Shown: positions 51,253 through 58,577 of the stretch, one piece after another
How the letters are laid out: each line of letters begins with the position of its first letter
How positions within the stretch are numbered: the stretch's first letter is position 1
Assembly: GCF_015865035.1 (NCBI RefSeq)
Contig: NZ_JADZGI010000001.1
Span: 248,001-312,000, forward strand
Direction of reading: 5' to 3'
Length of the DNA: 64,000 bases
Source: Novosphingobium aureum
GTDB taxonomy: Bacteria > Pseudomonadota > Alphaproteobacteria > Sphingomonadales > Sphingomonadaceae
The notes under the pieces: model-generated
Told to the model about the DNA's origin: nothing
What the model saw: the letters and a program-made list of their open reading frames with translations, nothing else
The model's database searches: none
Program-made: the position numbers and the translations under genes

Positions 51253-52809
51253 ATGAAAGAACCGGCCAGGACGCTGGTGCCCGTGCTGGGCGATCAACTG
51301 TCGTTCGACCTGTCATCGCTTGCGGGGATGAGCACAAAGGACACCGTGGTGCTGATGATGGAGGTTCGCGACGAGACCACCTATGTGCGCCATCACAAGA
51401 AGAAGATCGCCTACATCCTTTCGGCGATGCGCCATCACGCAAAGGCGCTCGTCGAGGCGGGGTGGAGCGTTGATTACGTTCGTCTCGACGATCCCGATAA
51501 CACGGGCAGTTTCACTGGCGAGATCGCGCGGGCCCTCGCGCGCCACGACCCTGCCCGGATCGTCGTCACCGAACCGGGCGAGTGGCGCGTGGCGGCAATG
51601 ATCGAGAGCTGGCAGACGCTGTTCGGCCTGCCTGTAGAGATTCGTGCGGATAGCCGGTTCTTGTGCTCGCACCGCGAATTCGAGGACTGGGCAGCCGGTC
51701 GCCGCGAACTGACGATGGAATTCTTCTACCGGCAGATGCGTCGCAAGACGGGTCTCCTGCTCGACGGGGATAAGCCTGCCGGCGGGCGCTGGAACTTCGA
51801 CAAGGACAATCGCGAAGCCGCGGACGCCGACCTCTTCATGCCGCGGCCTCTTCGTTTCGAGCCGGATGCCATCACCCGCGAGGTCCTCGTCCTGGTTGCG
51901 CAGCGTTTTGCAGACCATCCCGGCTCGCTCGAAGGTTTCGATTACGCCGTCACCGCCGCAGATGCCCAAAGGCAGGCGGACAGCTTCTTCGCCAACGCCT
52001 TGCCCGATTTCGGCCGATATGAGGACGCCATGCTGCTGGGCGAGCGGTTCTTGTGGCACTCCATCCTGTCTCCCTACCTCAACTCGGGACTTCTGGATCC
52101 GCTCGACCTGTGTCGCCGGGCGGAAGCCGAATTCCGCGCGGGAAGGGCGCCGATCAATTCGGTGGAAGGGTATATCCGGCAGATCCTGGGCTGGCGCGAA
52201 TACGTGCGCGGCATCTACTGGCGCGAAGGTCCGGACTACGTAGACAGGAACTTTCTCGACCACCGCTCGAATCTGCCCGAGTGGTTCTGGACGGGCGAAA
52301 CCCGGATGCAGTGCCTGCGCGAGGCGATCGGCCAGACCCTCGCGACGGGACATGCCCACCACATCCAGCGGCTCATGGTCGTCGGCAACTTCGCGCTTCT
52401 TGCAGGCTGCGATCCAAAGCAGGTCCACGAGTGGTACCTGCAGGTCTACGTGGATGCCTATGAATGGGTCGAATTGCCCAACACACTGGGCATGAGCCAG
52501 TTCGGCGACGGCGGCCTGCTCGGGTCCAAGCCTTACGTGGCATCAGGCGCCTACATCAACCGGATGTCGGACTATTGCGGCGCCTGCAGCTACAACGTGA
52601 AGGAACGGGTCGGAAGCGAGGCATGTCCCTTCAACGCCCTGTACTGGCACTTCCTCGAACGTCATCGCGACAAGCTTGGCCAAAATCACCGCTTGGCGAT
52701 GGCCTACCGCAACTGGGATCGTCAGGATCGGGACAGCCGGGATGCCTTGCTCGAACAGGCGCGAACTTTTCTGGCTGGCTGCAGTCAGACGCAGGCCGGC
52801 CAGTCTTGA
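51253..52809 (+). CDS. FeS-type (6-4) photolyase / cryptochrome-like protein
   Basis: 518 residues. N-terminal Rossmann antenna domain (LVPVLGDQLSFDLSSLAG) and a helical FAD domain. Four Cys (354, 442, 445, 458) have the same spacing as the 4Fe-4S ligands of Agrobacterium PhrB (350, 438, 441, 454), the last three in MSDYCGACSYNVKERVGSEA plus CPF. This places it in the FeS-BCP/CryPro group, which repairs (6-4) photoproducts and binds a lumazine antenna. RBS AGAGGGA precedes the ATG. Last gene of the light operon. Confidence 0.93.
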   Translation: MKEPARTLVPVLGDQLSFDLSSLAGMSTKDTVVLMMEVRDETTYVRHHKKKIAYILSAMRHHAKALVEAGWSVDYVRLDDPDNTGSFTGEIARALARHDPARIVVTEPGEWRVAAMIESWQTLFGLPVEIRADSRFLCSHREFEDWAAGRRELTMEFFYRQMRRKTGLLLDGDKPAGGRWNFDKDNREAADADLFMPRPLRFEPDAITREVLVLVAQRFADHPGSLEGFDYAVTAADAQRQADSFFANALPDFGRYEDAMLLGERFLWHSILSPYLNSGLLDPLDLCRRAEAEFRAGRAPINSVEGYIRQILGWREYVRGIYWREGPDYVDRNFLDHRSNLPEWFWTGETRMQCLREAIGQTLATGHAHHIQRLMVVGNFALLAGCDPKQVHEWYLQVYVDAYEWVELPNTLGMSQFGDGGLLGSKPYVASGAYINRMSDYCGACSYNVKERVGSEACPFNALYWHFLERHRDKLGQNHRLAMAYRNWDRQDRDSRDALLEQARTFLAGCSQTQAGQS

Positions 52810-53236
52810 AGCAACGCGACGCGCTGCTCGAAAGCGACAGGTTTCCGGCGATGTAAGGGAAATGTCCGTTGACAGCCAAGTTGGCCTGACAAATCGGGAA
52901 CATCCGGGGTTTTGTCACAAGGCTTTGACAGGGTTCTCGCCCGATGTACCCGTTTTTTGACAACCTGCCTGCCCGATCCAACGAAACCAGGAACTTAGCA
53001 GGACTTGCGCAATCCTTCCTCGCTCAACGGTTCCAAAAGGGGCTTTTCCTTCGATGTTTCGCGTGGAGAGATCTCGGGTACGCCTCTTTGTCGGCATGGT
53101 CGCCAAACGCATCGATCTTGCCGTCTAGTTAAGCGTAGGTCTGCAAGTGGTGAACGGCGTGATTGAGGTTTGTGCCTGCGTTCCGCCAAGTATCGCAAAG
53201 TGAGTGCTGGCACGACTTGGCATCGATCCGCAAAAA
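52810..53236. other. Gene-poor boundary between photolyase operon and the defence island
   Basis: No convincing gene on either strand. It contains three TTGACA-like boxes (near 52870, 52926, 52966) without good -10 partners and a loose TGACAA/TTGTCA inverted repeat (52887-52917). Base composition becomes more even from here. No tRNA, integrase or attachment repeat is seen. Confidence 0.5.
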
Positions 53237-53258
53237 TGATTCAATTGTCGTTGAATCA
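53237..53258. promoter_or_regulatory. Inverted repeat before the AAA_13-type gene
   Basis: TGATTCAA and TTGAATCA, perfect 8-bp arms with a six-base spacer, end 15 bases before the TTG start and border the GGGGGG ribosome-binding site. A repressor bound here, or a hairpin in the message, would block translation. Confidence 0.5.
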
Positions 53259-53273
53259 TGGGGGGATACTGCG

Positions 53274-54992
53274 TTGTTGGAACGCTTCCAGTTACTGAGC
53301 AATATCGGGCAATTCGACAATGCGGTGGCTGCTGCGCAGTTACCGCCGCTCACCAAGCTGAGCCTTATCTATGGTGAAAATGGTCGCGGTAAGACGACGC
53401 TCGCGGCGATCCTCAAATCGGCGAGCACAGGCGATCCGGCTGGCGTGTTGGAACGTCGGCGGCTCGGCGCTGCTAATCCGCCGCACATCGTGCTTACGCT
53501 CGCCGGGGCCAATCTCACTTTCCAAAACGGCGCGTGGAACGCGCCGTCGCCTGACATCGTCGTATTCGACGATGCCTTCGTATCTGCCAATGTGTGCTCA
53601 GGGATCGAAGTCGAAGCCGGGCACCGCCAGAATCTTCACGAATTAATCCTTGGCGCGCCGGGCGTCGCTCTCAACACCGCACTGGTTGGCCATGTCAAAC
53701 GGATCGAAGAGCACAGCAAGGCGCTGCGCCAGCACGAGGCAGCCATTCCCGCTGGCACGCGGGGTGCACTGTCCGTCGACTAGTTCTGCGCGCTTCCCGA
53801 CGAGGATGATATTGACCAGAAGATCGCCAATGCCGAGCGCACGCTCGCTGCGGCGAAGAACGCCCAAGCGATTCAAGCCCGCCGGGAGTTTGTTGCACCG
53901 GCGCTACCCGCTATCGATGCTGATCAGATCAACACGCTTCTCGGGCGCACGCTTGTCGATGTCGAAGCCGACGCGATCGCGCGAGTACGCGCGCATTTGA
54001 CGTGGCTCGGCAAGGAGGGCGAGGAATGGGTCGGCAAGGGGATGGGATTCCTGCCCTCCATGCGAGTGGATGATGGCATGGAAGCCTGTCCGTTTTGCGA
54101 GCAGGATCTTGCCGGATCACCGTTGCTGCGCCACTATCAGGCCTATTTCAGCGAGGCCTATGAGGCCCTGAAAACCACGATCACTGAGGCGGGCAAGGCC
54201 TTTGCCGAGGAGCATCGCGGTGAGGTTCTCGGCGCCTTCGAGCGTTCGGTTCGTGAAATCGGCGAGGCGTGCACGTTCTGGGGTGCCTACATTGACCTCC
54301 CGGCATTTGACCTCGACACAGCTGCGATTATGCGCGACTGGAACGCGGCGCTCCGGGCGCTTCGCGCTAAGTTCAGCGCGCCGCTGGAGGCCTCGGCGCT
54401 GGACGACGCCGCGCGCGCCGCGATCAATTTCTACGATGGGCGCCGACAGCAGGTTGCTGATGCTGCAGGCCAGCTTGTCAAGCGCAACGGCGATATCGCG
54501 CTGGTGAAAGAGCAGGCAGCGGGCGCTAATGTCCCGACCACCGAAGCCGATCTCGCGCGCCTGCAGCTTATCAAGGTCCGGCGCGATGGTCAGGGATCTT
54601 CGGTCGCCGAATGGGACGTGCACCAGGACTGCATCACTGAACATGATCGCAATCATGCCCTCGTTGCCGGGTTCGTTGCCACCGGCGATCCGGCGCAGGA
54701 GCGCCACGCCGCAATGGCACTGCGCCCGATGCTTGAGGCCTATCTCCGCGTTGCCTTTCCAGCGGACTTTCCTCCAGGGTCGCTGATCGGACCATTCATC
54801 GGCCGCTGTATCCCGCGAGTTGGTGCTGCCAACCAGCTTCTCTCGCAGGCAGACATCGACGAGCTTCGCGCACTCAAGGACTATGGCAACAATTTCCATC
54901 ACGACACCAATCCGGCCTGGCAGACGCAGGCGATCAACAGTCAGGAGCTGACCGGCTTCTGTCAGCGTGTCCTAGCTTTCGCCCGCAAGTGA
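53274..54992 (+). pseudogene. AAA_13-type (RloC/PrrC-like) ATPase, broken by an in-frame stop
   Basis: The frame starts at TTG 53274 with a GGGGGG ribosome-binding site and begins LLERFQLLSNIGQFDNA. Walker A is YGENGRGKTT (Lys40), then FDDAFVSANVCSG. A TAG at 53781-53783 stops it after 169 residues; the same frame continues without another stop to 54992 (403 more residues). The second part has a CPFC zinc-hook-like motif (near 54087) and a helical C-terminus ending NNFHHDTNPAWQTQAINSQ. No signature (LSxG) or Walker B motif is present anywhere, so an internal deletion is also likely. Related AAA_13 proteins serve in anti-phage systems. Confidence 0.82.
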
Positions 54993-55425
54993 ACGAACCG
55001 CCGACTTAGCTGACGTTCAACGCCTCGTCTGGGCGTCGTGTAAGCTGCCTTCCATTCACCGTATCGTGGGCGACCGCGACTGGGACTTTGCGCTCGGTCC
55101 GCTTCAGAGCGCAAAAACAGGAAATCAGACATTCGGATCGCATTTTTGTGCTGGCCGCATCCGCCGAATTCGCGACAGTCGGGTTCGGAGCGATGACACG
55201 AAGATAACGGACATCGCAGGTTTAGGGAGTCGGCGTCGGTTGCCGCCGACAGAGCCGCCGTTCGGTCGTTCAAATCGGCTTCTCGAAACCTTCCGTTTGT
55301 TCAGCAAGCTCTCACGGCAGACCGAGCGACCAGATCTGGGACAAAACCGTCATTCCTAATTGCCAGAACGAACGGTCGCTTTCAGGGAGGTCGGCCGTCC
55401 AGAGAGGCTTGTGCGGCCCTAAAAT
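54993..55425. other. Intergenic region without a clear gene
   Basis: No convincing coding frame. Several GC stems occur, such as GTCGGCG/CGCCGAC near 55230-55251. The sequence between 55060 and 55330 has short open frames with arginine-rich products, likely remnants. Promoter elements for the next operon must lie near its right end. Confidence 0.45.
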
Positions 55426-55440
55426 AATCATCAAATGATT
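55426..55440. promoter_or_regulatory. Small AT-rich inverted repeat upstream of the nuclease operon
   Basis: AATCAT-CAA-ATGATT, 26 bases before the TTG start of the PD-(D/E)XK gene, in the AT-richest part of the gap. A possible operator or promoter core. Confidence 0.35.
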
Positions 55441-55466
55441 TTCTGTGGACGAGAGGCGAAGACATT

Positions 55467-57089
55467 TTGGACCGCAAGGCTAAAGAATTACTCAAGAGTG
55501 TGGTCTATTCGATTGCGCTTGAAAAGACGTGGCTCAAACCAGCCGAAAAGATTTACGCGCTGCAGAGTGCGGGATTGTGGGAAGCGGCACGAAGTCGGGA
55601 CCAGGTTGACCTGATGATGGCGGCGGGCTGTTATGAAGAGGCAATTCCGCTCTATGCAGCCTTTTCCCATTGGCGGAAGGTTGGCGATGCGCTCTTTGCT
55701 TTGGGACGCCTTGATGAGGCCAAATGCGAATATGAGAAAGGTCCCAACGAGACCGGCGGAGACTACAAGGCATTCCGCAATGGTCCCGATCGAGATCGTC
55801 TGATCGCGCTCGCCGCTGCACGAGGCGATTGGACTGAAGCGCTGAACCAAGTCAGGGCAGGTTCGCCAGAACCCGTCTTTGGCAAGGACGTCGTCTTCGA
55901 TGGATCGAGCAGGGCCAAAACCCCCCTGATGAAGCTCTTTGCACATGCTGCGGCTAAAGCCGGCGCTCAATCCGCACGTGAAGAAATGCAGAAATTCTTT
56001 GGCCTTGCTCCGGACGAGGCGGACTTGTTTCTCGATCACGCTCGTTCGGATGCCTACGCCAAAGACGCTACAAAGCTGGCCAAGCCCCCGCTGACGCGCA
56101 TTCCAGTTCGATCTTTGAAAACGATGCTTGAGGACGGAAATACCGAGCGGTCGCGCGAAGCCGTCCTGCTTCTCTCAGATTTGGATGCCACATTAGCGTC
56201 AGCAATTGTCGACATGAGCCGTTGGAAGTCAACGCGCTCGCCAGAAGCCCTTGATCGCATCGTGTACTGGCTGACGCGATCAGGGTCATACGAGATTTTC
56301 AAGAGCTGCCTGTTCGCGTTGCAATGCGAACATCCGACCTACGGCAAAGCCGAGGAATGGGAGGTTGAGTTTTACACCGCGCATCCGTGGCTGACGCGGG
56401 GTGGCATGCGCGAGTTGCTGAAGGCGCTAGTGGCCTCCGATTCGCCGCCCAGCCCGCAAGTCCTATTGTGTTGTGCTTTTCAGCATTCATATTCTCCGTT
56501 TGATTTTAGTAATATCGATGTGGATTATACCGATCCACTTACCCAAATCCGCGCTCAGCCTGCTTGGGCGGAAGCGGTGATCGGTAAATGGCAGCTTGGG
56601 ACGGACTTCTGGCAGCAGTGGTCAGACTTCAGGGACGCGGGTTGCTCAACCGGATACGGCGACTTGCGGCAAACCGCTCCATTCAAGACGATGGCAGAGT
56701 CGATGTCGGCTGCGCTACAGACCGCTTGGAAACAGGAATTTGAGAAAATTCGGTGGAAGACTGAGCACGGCGCATTCCTCGCGCTCAAAGCGTTGTTGCC
56801 TGATGTCAGGATTGTTCAGCACGCCAGCCCCATTTGGCTCGCGCCACAGCACCTCGACATCTACCTGCCGAATCAAAAGTTGGCAATTGAGTATCAAGGG
56901 GAACAGCATTACCGCCCGATCGAAATTTTCGGAGGCCCTGAGGCCTTCGAAGCGACCGTCCGGAGAGATGAAACCAAGCGGCGACTGTGCGCTCTGGCTG
57001 GCGTGCGGCTCGAGTATATCCACTTCGAGGAAGATTTGGATGCTCGATTGCGGCAGATCGCCGAGACCGTTGCGGCAAATGGCGGCTGA
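55467..57089 (+). CDS. Helical-repeat protein with C-terminal PD-(D/E)XK nuclease domain
   Basis: 540 residues. The first part (about 1-170) has TPR-like helical hairpins (AARSRDQVDLMMAAGCYEEA, WRKVGDALFALGRLDEAK). A middle helical region follows. The C-terminal domain has the nuclease core: Asp464 in LDIYLP, Glu475-Tyr-Gln477 in LAIEYQGEQHY, then RRDETKRRLCALAGVRLEYI, as in Vsr/DUF559-like and restriction-type enzymes. The E-x-K Lys is replaced by Gln, as in some active members. Start TTG 55467 with GAGAGG upstream. The next gene lies 29 bases away. Confidence 0.78.
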   Translation: MDRKAKELLKSVVYSIALEKTWLKPAEKIYALQSAGLWEAARSRDQVDLMMAAGCYEEAIPLYAAFSHWRKVGDALFALGRLDEAKCEYEKGPNETGGDYKAFRNGPDRDRLIALAAARGDWTEALNQVRAGSPEPVFGKDVVFDGSSRAKTPLMKLFAHAAAKAGAQSAREEMQKFFGLAPDEADLFLDHARSDAYAKDATKLAKPPLTRIPVRSLKTMLEDGNTERSREAVLLLSDLDATLASAIVDMSRWKSTRSPEALDRIVYWLTRSGSYEIFKSCLFALQCEHPTYGKAEEWEVEFYTAHPWLTRGGMRELLKALVASDSPPSPQVLLCCAFQHSYSPFDFSNIDVDYTDPLTQIRAQPAWAEAVIGKWQLGTDFWQQWSDFRDAGCSTGYGDLRQTAPFKTMAESMSAALQTAWKQEFEKIRWKTEHGAFLALKALLPDVRIVQHASPIWLAPQHLDIYLPNQKLAIEYQGEQHYRPIEIFGGPEAFEATVRRDETKRRLCALAGVRLEYIHFEEDLDARLRQIAETVAANGG

Positions 57090-57118
57090 TAGATGCGCGT
57101 TGAAGGGAATAAGGCCGC

Positions 57119-58105
57119 ATGACTGGCAAAGTCTACATCGCCAATTTCGGCGAAGGCAACGCGCTGTGGCCGGTAGCGAAGGCCAATCAAACGGTCATCA
57201 CCATCGACAACGTGGCCGTGCATGGTTTCTGGCAGGCGGGGGACCGCGATGGCTTCATTGAGGCTGCGCTGGAACACACTTTGACAGCGCTTGGGAACCG
57301 CCCAAGCAGACAGACTGCGGGGCGCTGGTACAATCTCGTCACCGAGATGCAGGAAACGGAAGGCGATATTTGGATCAGCCGACAGGGCGATGCGATCTGG
57401 TGGACGATATCGGAAGTGGGCGAACTGAGTCAGCAAATTCGGCCATCCACCAATCCCAACCGCGATGGTCCGGAAATCTGGCATATCGAGAAGCCTTGCC
57501 AGCCCTGGTCGGATCGAGATCGGCAAGGGCGTCCACTCCGCTGGGAGGGGTTGCACGCCAAGGCGCGGGATTTCCTCTCCACGGAGGCAACATTCCAAAC
57601 CATCGCTAATGGACGCGGCTATGCCGACTATGCCCGCGCGCTGGTGAATGGCGAACCGCTCGATCGGTGGCACTCCACCAAGCCCTTCCGCGACAAGGCA
57701 GCAGTCTCCAGAAAGTCGCCAGTCAGAACCTTCTCACCACGAGAAATCGCGGCGGTGGACATGGCAAATGGAATTCTCAGCACGGTTTCCCAAGCCAACG
57801 GCCAGATGGCCGAACGCCGGGTGAAGGAAAAGAATACCAATCTGTCGCGTGTGGAACTGGAAGCCCTGCTGTTGCACTTGATGGGTGAACAGGAAGATCG
57901 CTGCGCGCTTACCGGTTTGCCGCTCGGCTATGCTGGCGACTGTGACGACCCGCAAATGCGCGCCTCGCCCGACCGGATTGATAGCAAGGGCCACTACACG
58001 GCGGATAACATCCAACTCGTCTGCTGGTTCATCAATCGCTGGAAGGCAGCGGACGATAACCAATTGGCGCTGCGACTGATTGGAGTTCTGCGTCAGACGG
58101 AGTGA
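57119..58105 (+). CDS. HNH-type nuclease-like protein
   Basis: 328 residues. The N-terminal part (TGKVYIANFGEGNALWP, GRWYNLVTEMQETEGDIWI) is a compact alpha/beta region of unknown type that may sense a ligand or DNA modification. The C-terminal 80 residues have RCALTGLPLGY, SPDRIDSKGHY and NIQLVCWFINRWK, the pattern of a degenerate HNH domain seen in phage and bacterial defence nucleases; the first His of HNH is not clear. AAGG precedes the ATG. It most likely forms a two-gene operon with the PD-(D/E)XK gene. Confidence 0.75.
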   Translation: MTGKVYIANFGEGNALWPVAKANQTVITIDNVAVHGFWQAGDRDGFIEAALEHTLTALGNRPSRQTAGRWYNLVTEMQETEGDIWISRQGDAIWWTISEVGELSQQIRPSTNPNRDGPEIWHIEKPCQPWSDRDRQGRPLRWEGLHAKARDFLSTEATFQTIANGRGYADYARALVNGEPLDRWHSTKPFRDKAAVSRKSPVRTFSPREIAAVDMANGILSTVSQANGQMAERRVKEKNTNLSRVELEALLLHLMGEQEDRCALTGLPLGYAGDCDDPQMRASPDRIDSKGHYTADNIQLVCWFINRWKAADDNQLALRLIGVLRQTE

Positions 58106-58493
58106 TTGCATTGAAATGGCGCGACCAGGTATTCAAACGCCTGCTGTTCAATGACATAAATCGCCAACATAGCCGTCGTTTGAGGGAGCCAACCGGGGAA
58201 TTTATAGCTGCCGGTGGTTCAGGCGGCAGACCGACTCCCTGAGCGTCGTCAGGGAGCCGGCATTAGCTCAAATGTCCGTTCTCTCCTAAGGCTGCTATTT
58301 TTCGCTCGAGAGGGAATGAACAGAATTGTGCGAAACTGCCGTCGAGGGCTTCGAGCAAAGTTTCGGCGTCACGCGCGGTTTGGTCAGGTGCCTTGGGCGC
58401 GGCCATTCCTTAGCGAAGCACTATATAGATACTTCTAATTCGGGTTTGTGGATCAGCTGAGGACTTGTTAATCTGGTGCCGCAGGGGGCGGTG
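58106..58493. other. Intergenic region upstream of the protease-NTPase set
   Basis: No gene seen. A perfect 8-bp stem CTCCCTGA/TCAGGGAG (58235-58242 and 58249-58256) could end the nuclease operon, though no T tract follows. The AT-rich stretch near 58415-58475 is the likely promoter region of the next operon. Confidence 0.45.
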
Positions 58494-58577
58494 ATGGAAT
58501 TCATCAACAACGTAGGAAATGTGGCTTGGCACCCGAGACGCGGTGCATGCCAAACGGCCGGGCTTTCCGACCGATGA
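58494..58577 (+). CDS. 27-residue leader peptide candidate
   Basis: ATG 58494 to TGA 58577, with a strong GGGGG ribosome-binding site six bases upstream. The product MEFINNVGNVAWHPRRGACQ plus seven residues has no known family. Its TGA overlaps the protease ATG (58574) as ATGA, so ribosomes ending here could restart on the protease. It may be a true short protein, a leader, or the remnant of the protease N-terminus. Confidence 0.45.
   Translation: MEFINNVGNVAWHPRRGACQTAGLSDR

Noticed and set aside
52810..53273. tRNA-type attachment site at the island edge
   Set aside because: No tRNA fold and no matching direct repeat within the window.
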